Positions 1-11,005 of a stretch of DNA of 64,000 nucleotides are shown one piece after another. This DNA comes from Diogma glabrata (lineage: Eukaryota > Arthropoda > Insecta > Diptera > Cylindrotomidae). The notes beneath the pieces were generated by a model. That model was not told where the DNA came from. It ran no database searches and was given only the letters and a program-made list of their open reading frames with translations. Location: contig OY856187.1 of NCBI GenBank assembly GCA_963693315.1, positions 379,601,306 to 379,665,305 of the forward strand. Direction: 5' to 3'. Numbering within the stretch: position 1 is the stretch's first letter; each line of letters starts with the position of its first letter. The translations under genes were made by a program, and so were the position numbers.

Positions 1-600
1 AGATTACGATCTCCCCATTCCATTATATGCTCCTAAAAAAACTTTTTTTACCCAAGCGAGTGGGGTGTCATTTGAAAGAACATCTAATTTAAAATTCGTT
101 GCAATTTTTTTTAGAATTTTGCGGTGCCCAGTTTTTGAGTTACTGTCGAAAAAGTGGAAAATTCAGACCGTCCCCCCTCCATACGTTTCGACACTAAATG
201 ACAGAAAAATTTGGAAAATTTCACAGAGTTGGGAAATTTGGTAAGTTTTGTATGAAAACTACAGCACAGTTTTTGAGTTATGGATAAGAAAGCGCAAAAT
301 TCAGATCGTGCCGCCGCCTACCTTCCGACGATGACTGACTGAAAAATTTGAAAATATTCACAAAGAGAGGAATATTGGTAAATTTTGAATGAAAATCATA
401 TCGAAGACTCAAATAATTATATTTCTGTGTGTTTATGGGATGCGTGTGGGGAGGGAAAAAAAACCATTTCTGACCCAAATGAGTGGGATGTGATATGAAA
501 GAGCACTTAATTTAAGAAATGTTACAATTTTTTTAGAATTTTGCAATGCAGAGTTTTTGTGTTATTGAAAAAAAATATTTTTAGTATGTAGCCTTTCCAC
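1..600 (+). repeat. Degenerate satellite-like units (family also at 29.3-30.4 kb and 36.0-36.4 kb)
   Basis: Two to three diverged units. Each carries a GAGTGGGRTGTSATNTGAAAG-type phrase (near 58-76 and 481-500), then AGAATTTTGC, then a GTTTTTGAGTTAT-type phrase, then a C-run (170-178, 599-604). The same order of phrases occurs on the opposite strand in the 288-bp array at 29336-30361 and on this strand at 36000-36430. No coding potential is credible; open frames here are short and low in complexity. Confidence 0.55.
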
Positions 601-867
601 CCCCCTAAATTTCTACACTCGATTGACCGAAATATAATCAAATTTAATACATTTACAAGCTGGTGTAATTGAATCTTTTTTAATTACCAAAAACATCTAT
701 GGATAATATTTAAATAATTAACTGAATTAACATTTTTTTGCCATTTTTGATCAATGTAGATTTGATTGTAATTTACTATTGACATTTACAATTTAACATT
801 TATTTTGTTATGTGTCTATGGTCTGAAAATATAAGGACATTACAACGCAACTTTTTGTCAATAATTT

Positions 868-937
868 TTGATATTGTGTTCTTTTACATTCGCGGAACCC
901 TTGACGAGCGAATTTTATTCGCACTTGTCTGACTTTT
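868..937 (-). repeat. Hairpin-core repeat motif joined to a LINE breakpoint
   Basis: Read on the minus strand, the segment holds CAAGTGCGAATAAAATTCGC followed by GGGTTCC a few bases on. GCGAAT/ATTCGC forms a 6-bp stem with a 3-base loop. A second copy, about 90% identical over roughly 46 bp, lies at 28588-28632. It abuts the point where LINE copy 1 loses homology to the other copies. Function unknown; a conserved part of an interspersed repeat is the likeliest reading. Confidence 0.5.
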
Positions 938-3020
938 TGATATGGGTTGAACGCTGGCCAGCTTCCAAGAATCGGGAAATATTCCGGTTTCATAAGATAA
1001 ATAGAAAATTTTTGTTAAAATTGGAGCTAGTTGCTTAGCAAAGTTTTAAGAATGAGGGGTGGAATACCGTCGGGGCTAGCAGATTTGTTGATATTGATAG
1101 AAAGAAGCATTTTCCGTACAATATTGCAACGAAAAATAATTGGTTTCATTTTCGTTACAACTGGGGGAATGAGTGTAGGAGAATGGGGAGCTTCAACTAT
1201 GTTTGAGTTTTACGACCCAAATAATCCGACCGAAATACGACCCAAAAGATCCGCCTTCTCTTTCGAGTCGCTCACGGGAATGTCATTCAGAACTAAGGTT
1301 GGAATAGAGGATCGAGTAAAATTGCTCTGGACTGATTTAACTGCTTGAAAGAAACTACGTGTGCCAAATGGGTGCTCGGCGAATTTCTTTGCTTTCTTCT
1401 GGATAAACGCGTCTTTGTCCAAGTCTATTTTGCATTTACTAATATTTTTGGCTTTCTTATAGGCCCTATGGGTTTTATGTGTTTTATTAGCGTTATACGT
1501 CTTAAATGCTTTGCGTTTATTCCTCACTGCCTCATCAACATCCCGCGTGAACCAAGGCTCAGTTCTAGGAGTGATTAATCGATTTGGAATAAACCGCCGC
1601 ATTCCGTCTTTTATGATTTTAGGGATTCTTATTGCCGTTGTACTAGGATCTTGATCGACACAACAAATAGTTTTCCAAGGTGTTTCATTTCATCATAAAA
1701 GTTTCTCAGTCCCTCCCAGTCAGCGCGTTTATAGTTCCAAACACGACGAGGATTTAATTTAATTGGTGTCGTTGATGTAAATTGCACTATTGCTGATATT
1801 AGTAAATGATCCGATGTTCCGAGGGTTAGTTCAACTTTCGTCTTCGTAGTATCTGGCTCGTTTATCAAAAACAGATCGAGCAAATGATTGTTATGATGTG
1901 AATTGTCTGCGATTCTAGTGGGACACTCTATCATTTGCGTCAAACCGTGATAATCTGCGAGTATCAGTTCGGCTTGTCTTCCCACGTCGTCAGTGCGCGA
2001 TGAATACTTAAGCCATTCTTTATTATGAATATTAAAGTCTCCAAGATTGGCCAGTTTTGCTTTGGGGTAGTCCGTGGTAATCTTGTCTAGATTAGCCGAT
2101 ATTTGATCGAAAAAGGGACATCCTGGGGGAGAATTTTTGGATCTGTATAATCCTATTATAAACATGGTTTTATCAACACCTAGAGAATCAGTGCTAGAGA
2201 ATTATGCTGCTTAGAGTTCAACTCGTGCTGACATGCTTGTTATAAAAGGAATGTTCCAATTTGTAACTAGGTATCCGGTATTTATCGAGATCCAATTTCG
2301 ATGGTTTGCTACTAACAATTGTTTCGGTAAGAAACAATATGTCAGGTTTATTTTTTTCGATGTAGTGATGAACCTCGTTTAGATTCGAATTGAGACCTCT
2401 TATGTTGGTGCAGTCAATGCTAAGCTGTTGGTTCACTCCGCTGGCATTTTCTTGAGACAAAGACTTACTCTTTGACATTGCAGGTATAGATACTGAAATT
2501 CGACCAGGCCTAAATTTCCACACTACACAGTACAAAAGAAACTGGGTATTTCTGTCACAAAAACACGATAGCAGGCGTCGTGCAACAGTAGCACGATAAG
2601 AGAAAAGCAAAAAAAAATGGGGCCACAAAAGACACTAACAAAATTGAAGAGTACAAATAAATGGTTAAATTTGAAATTCCTACTAACAACTAAAACGAAA
2701 TTTTACATTTTCCGTTACCAAGCAATATAAAACAAATTTATGCTTTAAAATAATAAATAAATGTATTACATCAAAGCAATAAAAGGTAAAATTTTGCCTG
2801 CCTACCGCTAGGTAACAACAAATATAAAATACCAAATAATTTTTTAATAAAGAACAATCTCACCAATTATATAATTTTCTCCGCCTCCGTTCTTCAACAC
2901 TTTTATTTTCATAAACACTAACACAAACACTATAACACACACTTATTTTTCTATTTTCGATTATTTTTTGTTTTTTTTTTCCTTTAAAATTTAGGAGACA
3001 ACCTTCTTCGTCTGACTACG
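936..3020 (-). mobile_element. LINE copy 1 (CR1/Jockey-type), 3'-truncated
   Basis: This minus-strand copy starts at about 3020 with the same AGTCAGACGAAG 5' end as the copies at 4980 and 52203, has a roughly 540-bp 5' UTR, and an ORF start (ATG) at 2478. Homology to copy 2 ends near 936, inside the RT region just after the residues KLASVQPIS of copy 2, so the RT palm and 3' UTR are missing. It lies head to head with copy 2, about 1.96 kb between the 5' ends. The intact 5' end is unusual, as most LINE copies are 5'-truncated. Confidence 0.8.
940..2478 (-). pseudogene. LINE endonuclease and RT N-terminus, broken
   Basis: The reading starts MSKSKSLSQENASG and runs into an apurinic-endonuclease-like (EEP) domain: TNIRGLNSNLNEVHHYI, FLTETIV, then after a gap GDFNIHNKEWL and TSDHLLISAIV, which carry the expected Asn, Glu, Asp/Asn and Ser-Asp-His motifs. 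About 57 bp are deleted near 2165-2220 compared with copies 2 and 3, removing the GVCVFVR segment. Further breaks lie near 1605-1630 and about 1205. The end reaches the conserved FPDSWKLASVQ-equivalent region and then stops in unrelated sequence. The product would have nicked DNA for target-primed reverse transcription; this copy cannot. Confidence 0.75.
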
Positions 3021-3480
3021 ATGGATATAGTACTCAATGTATATGGATGATATTAAAATCTATGCACCGAATAAAACACAAATGAAAACAGTGTTAAGAA
3101 TGACTGAAGAATTCTCAACTGACATTAAAATGGAATTTGGAATAAACAAATGTAAAACAATTATCATTAAAAAAGGAAAATGGAAAGATCGACTTGAACC
3201 AGAAATGCTAAATTATGAAATAGTGGAAAACATGCAGCAAAATGAAAGCTATAAATATTTGGGCTTTCAACAAAACACAAGATTAGATCACACAATTATT
3301 AAAAATCAACTCAAGAAATACAAACTCAGATATACTAGTATTCTTAAATAATTGCTTCGTATATTCTTGCAATATTTAGTGATTCAATCAAATGATGTAA
3401 AACTACCATATTGTTGTGTTTCTCTTCATTCTTATATCGTTGGAGGTGCAATCAGTGGTCATTGGGGAAAGAATGGAAAG
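3021..3480 (+). pseudogene. Fragment of a site-specific-type (R2/R4-like) LINE reverse transcriptase
   Basis: The 105-codon open stretch at 3037-3351 begins at the RT catalytic box YMDDIKIYAPN (Y-x-D-D), followed by FSTDIKMEFGINKCK and ESYKYLGFQQ, the usual fingers/palm-to-thumb order of R2/R4/NeSL-group RTs. Everything upstream of the YMDD box is missing, because the fragment begins directly at the 5' boundary of LINE copy 1. This suggests that copy 1 inserted into, or broke, an older element. The clade assignment is by motif style only. Confidence 0.6.
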
Positions 3481-4237
3481 ATCTAGCTGTCATCGGGATT
3501 AGCAGTACAATTAGAAGGCATGTTTTGATGTTTATAGGATTGCAAATAACGGTAACTGAAGATCTGGAAAAATTTTGAGGGGTAAGAGTTTTTTTTATTA
3601 AGTGAAAACTTGTTAACGTAATTAAAGTTTAGGGGGAGTCGTGACATGGCAGCTGGCCTAAACTGAGCCTGTGTGATGTTAGTAGCACGCATTCTTATTT
3701 GATTTGGTTGATCTTAAAATTTCTTGTAAAAAAGTCGGTCGGTAGAACCTTCGCTCAATCGAGCTAGCGGCAGAATATATGGCGTGCGCGACCAGCTGGT
3801 GAACCTTTACGGTCCATCAGACAAGCCTCACATCACAAATATGCTCCGGTTGCAATAGAACTAAAAAGGATTTGGAAACAAAAAACGTTGAAGTGATTCC
3901 ATTAGTAATTTAGGTATAACATCATTAAGTTTTATCGAACACGTTAAGAATTAAAATCTTCCAAGATATGTTCATCAACAATCTTAAAAAGCCGTCACCC
4001 TAAAAACATGTTCTATAGCAAGAACATTCCTTAATAAATAATAGAATTTTTTCTAGATTTGATCTTTATGATTCGTCTAGTTTAAATAATACTTACCATT
4101 GCATAATGAGAAATAAAACAGAAATAATAATAATCTTTATTTTCGAAAAACAATTTATTGATACAAAACTAATAACTAAAGTTTGAGGCTTATAATTCCA
4201 AAACTATTAAATAAGAAAATAGATAGAAGCATTCTAT
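3481..4237. other. No gene seen
   Basis: AT-rich sequence with one moderately GC-rich patch (3740-3830). I looked there for a tRNA because of the GGTCGGTAGAACCTTCGCTC stretch, but no cloverleaf forms. No ORF here has a recognisable domain. Confidence 0.5.
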
Positions 4238-4436
4238 AGCTGCGTTTTTTTCATTTGGGTCAGGGTCTAGGTCTAGATCAATTCTATTTTTTACATGTAA
4301 AAAAACAACAACATAACCCACATATTTATCTGGGTCTAGATCAATGATCTAAGATATTTTAGTTACATAAAATTGCAAGAGATGGCGAAACGTAGGTTTT
4401 GATTTTATAAGGCTGGTATGGTCATTTTAAAACTTA

Positions 4437-4755
4437 AGGTTCAAACACAATAGATCCGTTCCGTTCCGTTCGTTTTTTATCCGCCTCAATCCGTTCGTTT
4501 TATAAAACACAATACAACCGCTCCGTCTTTATTTATATTTATATTTTTATGTGTTATTTTATAAATTTGCTAAATTATATTCATATTTTATGACATTTGT
4601 TGAAATCTGCGTATTTATATAAATATGTAGAAAAAATAAACAACATTTGAGGTTATGTCTTCCGTAAAAGTATAAGTTGTGTTTAGTGTCCGTTCCGCTT
4701 TTTTCCCCTCTGTTCATTGTGTTGCGGACGGAACGGATCTATTGTGTTTGCACCT
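4437..4755. mobile_element. 319-bp MITE, TTA target duplication (PIF/Harbinger-like)
   Basis: TIRs of 28 bp with one mismatch begin AGGTTCAAACACAATAGATC at the left end and, read inward, AGGTGCAAACACAATAGATC at the right end. The element is flanked by TTA on both sides (4434-4436 and 4756-4758). A 3-bp TWA duplication is typical of PIF/Harbinger. The inside is AT-rich with a GTTCCG-type subrepeat and no ORF. It sits inside the larger TIR element 4238-8957. Confidence 0.8.
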
Positions 4756-5693
4756 TTATAAATGTCAAAGAAAATTTATTCAAAATAAAAAAACTGTCAA
4801 AGATACTTTATGAAATTTGTTTAAAATCAATTTTAATATGATCTGTTTTCAACATGATTTAAATAAATTTGCTTAAAATTAATTTTAAATCAATACCTAC
4901 GATATAAAATCCATATTATTCAAATATTAGATGTATAATATTTTTTATTAATTATCAATTATTTTATTTCATTTTATTGCGGAGTCAGACGAAGAAAGTG
5001 GTCTCCTAAACTTTAAAAGAAAAAAAACAAAAAAAAAATAATCGAAAATAGAAAAATAAGTGTTATAATTGTGTTAATAAGTGTTGATAAGTAGCTAATA
5101 AGTGTTATAGTGTTTGTGTTAGTGTTTATAAAAATAAAAGTATCGAAGAACGGACGCGTACAATTATATAATTGGTGAGATTGTTCTTTATTAAAAAATT
5201 ATTTGGTATTTTGTGTTTCTGTCACCAAGAGGTAGGCAGGTAAAATTTTACCTTTTATTGCTTTGATGTAATAAATTTATTTATTATTTTAAAGCATAAA
5301 TTTGTTTTATATTCCTTGGTAACAGAAAACAAAAAATTTCCTTTTAGTTGTTAGTGATTTTTTTTGGATTGATTGAGATATTTTTTGTGAAGTTTTTTGA
5401 CATGATCTAGCTCCTCCCACCTCGGACTTATTATAGGAGTTGGAAAATATCAGTTAGTTGATTATGAAATGTCTTTTTTTTGACAAAAGTTAGGAATTTC
5501 GAATTTAACCCTTTATTTGTACTCTTCAATTTTGTAAGTGTCTTTTGTGTCCCCATTTTTTTGCTTTTCTCTTATCGTGCTACTGTTGCATGAAATCTGC
5601 TATCGTGTTTTTGTGACAGAGATACTTTCTACTGTGTAGTGTTGAAATTTAGGCCTGGCTGAATTTCAGTAGCTATACCCGCAATGTCAAAGG

Positions 5694-6933
5694 GTAAGTC
5701 TTTGTCTCAACAGAATGGCCGCAGAGTGAACCAACAGCTTAGCATTGACTTTAACAACATAAGAGGTCTCAATTCGAATCTATAAACGAGGTTCATCACT
5801 ACATCCAAAAAAATAAACCTGACATATTGTTTCTTACCGAAACAATTGTTAGTGGCAAAGCATCGAAGTTGGATCCCGATAAATACCGGATGCCTAGTTA
5901 CGAATTGGAACATTCCTTTTATAACAAGCATGGTGTCTGTGTATTTGTTTGAGATTCACTTTCATGTATGAGAATTAAAGCCTACGAGTTGAACTCGAAG
6001 CACCATAATTCTATAGCACTGAAGATCTCCGGTGTTGATGAAACCATGTTTATAATAGGATTATATAGATCCCCAAATTCTCCCCCAGGATGTCCCTTTT
6101 TCGATCAAATATCGGCTAATCTAGACAAGATTACCACGAACTACCCCAAAGCAAGACTGGCCAATCTAGGAGACTTTAATATTAATAATAAAGAATGGCT
6201 TAAGTATTCATCGCGCACTGACGACGTATGAAGACAAGCCGAACTGATACTCGCAGATTATCACGGTTTGACGCAAATGATAGAATGCCACACTAGAATC
6301 TCAGACAATTCACATCATAACAATAATTTGCTGGATCTGTTTTTGACAAACGAGCCAGATACTACAAAGACAAAAGTTTAACAACCCTTCGGAACATCGG
6401 ACCATTTACTAATATCAGCAATAGTGCAATTTACATCACCGACACAAATTAAAGCAAATCCTCGTCGCGTTTGGAACTATAAACGCGCCAACTGGGAGGG
6501 ACTGAGAAACTTTTATGATGAAACACCTTGGAAAACTATTTGTTGTGTTGATCAAGATCCAAGCACATCGGCAATAAGAATGTCTGAAATCATAAAAGAC
6601 GGAATGCGGCGGTTTATTCCAAATCGATTAATCACTCCTAGAACTGAGCCTTGGTTCATGCGGGATGTTGATGAGGCAGTGACGAATAAACGCAAAGCAT
6701 TTAAGACATATAACGCTAATAAAACATCTGAAACCCACCCATAGCGCCTATACGAAAGCCAGAAATATTAGTAAATTCAAAATAGACCTGGACAAAGAAG
6801 CGTTTATCCAGAGAAAGCAAAGAAATTCGCTGAGCACCCATCTGGCTCACGTAGTTTCTTTCAGGCAGGTAAATCAGTCCAGAGCAATTTTACTCGATCC
6901 CCTATTCCAACCTTAGTTCTGAATGACATTCCC
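5694..6933 (+). pseudogene. LINE endonuclease half of ORF2, several stops and frameshifts
   Basis: It starts MSKGKSLSQQNG at 5694 and shows the EEP endonuclease order: NNIRGLNSNL, FLTETIV, GVCVFV, GDFNINNKEWL, TSDHLLISAI. Compared with copies 1 and 3 it is interrupted by a frameshift/stop near 5785, a TGA near 5949, a TGA after TDDV near 6229, a TAA near 6378 and a frameshift near 6740. The linker then continues into the open RT half. The endonuclease is therefore inactive although the RT half is intact. Complete in layout, dead in sequence. Confidence 0.8.
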
Positions 6934-8595
6934 GTGAGCGACTCGAAAGAGAAGGCGGATCTTTTGGGTCGTATTTTCACAGAAAGCTCAAACATAGTTG
7001 AACCTCCCCATTCTACTACACTCATTCCCCCAGTTGTAACGAGAATGAAATCAATTATTTTTCGTTGTAATATTGCACGGAAAATGCTTCTTTCTATCAA
7101 TATCAACAAATCTGCTGGCCCCGACGGTATTCCACCCCTCATTCTTAAAAACTTTGCTAGGCAACTAGCTCCAATTTTAACAAAAATTTTCTATTTATCT
7201 TATAAAACCGGAATATTTCCCGATTCTTGGAAGTTGGCCAGCGTTCAACCCATATCAAAGAAAGGCAGTAAGATAGATCCTAACAATTATAGACCAATTG
7301 CAATTCTGTCGGTTTTAGCTAAAATATTTGAAAAATATGTTAACTACAATTTGATAGATTATTTGGAGGTGTCGCGAATTATTGGTGATAAACAGTATGG
7401 TTTTCGTAGAAGTCATGCAACAGGTGATCTGTTAGCCTACGTATCCCATCTCTGGAACAAATCGCTGGAAAACCATGGTGAAACATTCAGTATTTCACTT
7501 GACATTTCAAAAGCATTTGATGAAGTGTGGCATAAAAATCTCATACCTAAATTAAAATCTTATGGCATAGACCATCTTACTGTCTCATGGATTCATAGTT
7601 TTCTTTCAGGTCGCCAATTTCATTTAGATGGTATTACATTCAATATTTTCACAACCAATGCTGGGGTTCCCCAAGGTTCTGCACTCTCACCAACCTTGTT
7701 TCTTCTATACATTAATGATTTACTTATTTCCACAGTGCACCCAATCCATAGTTTTGTTGATGACAGCACATTGCATGCATCACATGCATCTCCTAAATTT
7801 CGATCTCATACTGCAGTTACCACTGATAGAGAGCTGCTAATTGATTCTATCAACAAAGATCTGGAGCGTATAATGGAATGGAGTGATCTTGTTTCATTTA
7901 ATCCAGCCAAAACCAAACTATGCTGTCTTTCACGAATAGAGCGACATAAAAATTTCCATATTAAAATAAACCATGAGGAACTGCGTGAGGTTGAATCAGT
8001 TAGACTTCTTGGAGTGGATATTCAAAATACCCTGAAATGGAATAAACATGTGTTCAACCTCGATAAATCTGCAATGCAAAAATTAGGATTCTTGAGTCGA
8101 TGTAAAAAGTATTTCAATCCCGAGCAAATTTTGCTAATCTTCAAGTCCTTTATTCGTCCATGTATGGAGTACTGCTGTCATGTTTGGGGGGGTGCTTGTC
8201 AGTCAACAATAAAATGTCTGGACTCTGTACAGAGAAAAGCAATACGGTTGATTGGTAATACCGAACTAACGGATCAGCTTGATTCACTCCAGCACAGAAG
8301 AAATGTGGCTGAATTGTCAATCTACTATAAATATAACTTTAGCGAATTCTCCTCTATGGAAATTCAAAATATCATGTTATCGTGTGCGCAGTATAATCGA
8401 CAAACAAGAGCTGCTGAGTTATCCCATCCATTTGTTGTACAAATACATCGTTGTAGAACTGTGTCCTTTCAGAACGACTATTTTAATAGAGTGGCCAAAT
8501 TGTGGAACTCAATGCCTCCCTCTGTATTTCCCGATGAATTTTCCCCTCAGGTATTTAAAGAAAATATCCATAATCATTTAAAACAATTGGTATAG
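6934..8595 (+). CDS. LINE reverse transcriptase half, open for 553 codons
   Basis: RT motifs in order: SAGPDGIPPLILK (fingers, about residue 60), NNYRPIAILS, GFRRSHATGD, LDISKAFDEVWH (motif A), NAGVPQGSALSPTLFLLYIN (motif B), SFVDDSTLH (motif C, catalytic F-V-D-D), then the thumb-side RLLGVDIQ and a C-terminal CMEYCCHVWGGA-type segment common in CR1/Jockey RTs. The ATG at 6934 is just the first in the open stretch; the native protein starts at 5694 and would be about 967 residues. This is the least damaged transposon ORF in the window. The stop is at 8593-8595, with the 3' UTR following directly. Confidence 0.85.
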   Translation: MSDSKEKADLLGRIFTESSNIVEPPHSTTLIPPVVTRMKSIIFRCNIARKMLLSININKSAGPDGIPPLILKNFARQLAPILTKIFYLSYKTGIFPDSWKLASVQPISKKGSKIDPNNYRPIAILSVLAKIFEKYVNYNLIDYLEVSRIIGDKQYGFRRSHATGDLLAYVSHLWNKSLENHGETFSISLDISKAFDEVWHKNLIPKLKSYGIDHLTVSWIHSFLSGRQFHLDGITFNIFTTNAGVPQGSALSPTLFLLYINDLLISTVHPIHSFVDDSTLHASHASPKFRSHTAVTTDRELLIDSINKDLERIMEWSDLVSFNPAKTKLCCLSRIERHKNFHIKINHEELREVESVRLLGVDIQNTLKWNKHVFNLDKSAMQKLGFLSRCKKYFNPEQILLIFKSFIRPCMEYCCHVWGGACQSTIKCLDSVQRKAIRLIGNTELTDQLDSLQHRRNVAELSIYYKYNFSEFSSMEIQNIMLSCAQYNRQTRAAELSHPFVVQIHRCRTVSFQNDYFNRVAKLWNSMPPSVFPDEFSPQVFKENIHNHLKQLV

Positions 8596-8960
8596 TTATC
8601 CCTATATCCCTATTGAATATTTCATATTTAGTGTGCTAAACATGTCTAACTAATTAATAAAAAAAAAAATTTCACGCCATTTGCAATAATCAATGAACAT
8701 TGCCATATGTAAAAAAATGGATTAGTGTTTCTGATTAAATTTTTTTATATGAAATTTTATTTTTCAAGAGACCTTAAATATTTTTTGAATTTATTTTATA
8801 TTGAGTTTTAATTTCAAAATGGCGCTACAAATTCACGATTTTTTTTCTTCTCAGCTCAGTGTTGCCAACAATTTAAAATACAATATATTTTTTCTTTGGG
8901 TGACCCACATCGTTTTTTTCAAACCTTGATCTTGACCCAAATGAAAAAAACGCAGCTTAT

Positions 8961-9613
8961 ATTTTAAATAATAAAGGCGAATAGCATTTTACACATTTTA
9001 AGAATAAAAACAAAAAAAAATTATCTATTTTATTTTACCTACCTTTCTTCGTGTCGTCATAGAGATAACATTATATCTTGTACATAATTGCATCATACAT
9101 TTTGTAATTTACGTTAGGGTTAGCTACATCCGTTCAGACTTTTAAAAAAACCGTGCTCTTCGTATCATTTTCAAGTCTTCTTTGCAGACTTTTTGCTTCG
9201 TTACAGATAACGACTATGTTTCAATTTATTACTTTTATCTGACAATCATTGTTTAAAATTTGTTGAACTATTTTGTTAATATGATAACCATTTGTTGAAC
9301 TCCCCCTTAAGCTACAATGTAAGTTGTTGACGTTTAAGATCACATAATAAATTTAAGTAATCAATCTCCTCGCAGTTAGAATCTCACAATTTTTCGAGGT
9401 TTGATTTACATCTTCATTTAGCTAATCTTTTTATTTAATCTCATTCGATCTCTGGAATATATATCGATATGTCAAATTCGTATTATATCAAATTACATAT
9501 ATCAAATTCGAAAATCAAACACTTTACTAAAACAAAAAAAAATATGTATTGTAAAAAAATTATAATATTTTATCAAATTCACATAATTTGTGTGAAACAC
9601 TTAATTATTTGAT
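8961..9613. other. No gene seen
   Basis: AT-rich spacer between the TIR element and the hAT element. No open frame shows a domain and no repeat boundary was recognised. Confidence 0.5.
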
Positions 9614-9984
9614 TAGGGTGACCAGATCGAAAATTACAAAAAAGAGGACAAATTTTTATTGGGAGAGAGGGTGCGGTCAACACATTTAAGACTCATAAAA
9701 AAAGGTTCACTTCCTTTCTCAGCCGAGAAAAATAGTGTATTATTTAATTAGGAGCTGAAGTACTACTTTTTGTGTTAAGTCGATAGTTAGGAAGCCGACC
9801 TTTGAGAGACCGACAATTATAGACGAAACACAAAAAGTAACTTCGCTCCAATTTAAATATACTATTTTTTCAGCAAACGTTTAAATTTTTTATATATATG
9901 AATATGTCAATTTTTTTATAAATATGTGATTCTTTTCAAAACAACATGATGGCTGTTGGCTGTGTTCATTTATTGAGATTTATT

Positions 9985-10372
9985 TATTAAAAGGAACGCA
10001 GTCATCATGCAAAATGTAATGTTGCTTCACTGCCGCCGTAAAAAAATGCAAATGAAATGCAACACTTTGCTGCTGTCGTAAAAAATGGAAAATAACTGAC
10101 GTTAAAATATGAACGTAAAATATGAAACGTAAAAATAAGACGTAATTTTACAGCTGCTTTAATTATATGTAAAAAAAAAATACGACTGTAAGAATGTCTA
10201 TGGTGAAGGTTAAAGTTTTACTTTTCTTACATATAATCAAAGCGACTGTAAAGTAACGTCTTATTTTCCATTTGTTACGGCGGCAGTAAAGTGTCGCATT
10301 TCCTTTGCATTGTTTAAAAGCAGTAGTTAAGTATCAATATATATTGCATGATGACTACGTTCATTTTAATGA
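9985..10372. mobile_element. Foldback/MITE nested in the hAT element
   Basis: Two arms of about 170-180 bp are inverted copies of each other. The left arm holds ACGCAGTCATCATGCA and CACTGCCGCCGTAA; the right arm holds TGCATGATGACTACGT and TTACGGCGGCAGT. Identity is roughly 80%. The right boundary falls at the point where hAT transposase homology stops, so it probably inserted in the transposase gene. The target duplication is not clear. Confidence 0.55.
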
Positions 10373-11005
10373 ATAATTATCAACCGACACAGCTATGCAT
10401 TTAGCAGATATATCTTGTTTTACTAAAATAGAGGATTCAAATATAGAACTAGCAGTTTCGTCTTTTAGTGCTTTAATACCAACTACTTTGATATTGATAC
10501 CTGTTTCTTTTTTAAAATATTGTAAGAACACATAAAACATTTTATGATTGCCATGGTTACTGGCATCTGTTCAAATTGAAACAAAATTTGTGTTTTTAAT
10601 ATTATCAAATGCATTTGGTACCGCAAAGTGCCAGAAGAACCAACACATTAACAATATAATCGCTTCTGTTTGAGTTCGCGGACAAGAATTTTTTTTAACA
10701 ATAGCTGAATCTGGTAAAATATGTTGCACAAATTTATGACTGCAGTCAATGGATCGAAAACTAGGATGATGCGTAACTGTGTGGTTTACCAATGTACCCT
10801 CTGCAGCAGCATTCATTTTTGTGAATTTAAAAAAAAAATTCTGATACTTTATTGGATAAATCTTTTCCTTACTTACGTCTTTTTGTGTTTTTTTGGTGTC
10901 GGTATGTTGCTCTAAATCTGACCTCCCTTTGTTGGGTCTAGAAAACCTAACATTAAAAACAGCACAGAACACCTGGTAATGATTGTTATGGTTCTGTGTG
11001 AACAT
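10372..11005 (-). pseudogene. hAT transposase fragment (BED-type zinc finger plus start of RNase H-like core)
   Basis: The 144-codon ORF 11005-10571 has a degenerate finger (FCAVFNVRF, then GRSDLEQHTDTKK) of the kind found at the N-terminus of ZBED5/SCAND3-like hAT transposases, then TVTHHPSFRSIDCSHKF. After a TGA at about 10570 the same frame goes on with TDASNHGNHKMF and ALKDETASSIFES, which matches the first catalytic-Asp region (CTDASNHGN-type) of that group. The catalytic core and the C-terminal hATC dimerisation domain are absent, so it cannot be active. The order of motifs on the minus strand fits the element ends. Confidence 0.7.

Larger units (their letters stand above)
4980..8671 (+). 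mobile_element. LINE copy 2 (CR1/Jockey-type), near full length
   Basis: It begins GGAGTCAGACGAAG, a 5' end shared with copies 1 and 3, and carries a 0.7-kb 5' UTR. A single ORF (5694-8595) encodes endonuclease then RT, and a short 3' UTR ends in TTAATAAAAAAAAAAA at 8659-8671. No separate ORF1 is visible in the 5' UTR. About 3.69 kb in all. The element interrupts the TIR element 4238-8957. No clear target-site duplication was found. Confidence 0.85.
4238..8957. mobile_element. TIR DNA element enclosing a MITE and LINE copy 2
   Basis: A perfect 25-bp inverted repeat bounds the region: it begins AGCTGCGTTTTTTTCATTTG at 4238-4262 and recurs reversed at 8933-8957. Both ends are flanked by TAT (4235-4237 and 8958-8960), a candidate 3-bp target duplication. 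Taking out the LINE (4980-8671) and the MITE (4437-4755) leaves about 0.7 kb with no transposase, so this was a non-autonomous element that was later invaded twice. The family is not recognised; a PIF/Harbinger-like 3-bp duplication is possible. Confidence 0.65.

Noticed and set aside
3740..3830. tRNA-like GC-rich patch
   Set aside because: No cloverleaf and no convincing A or B box.
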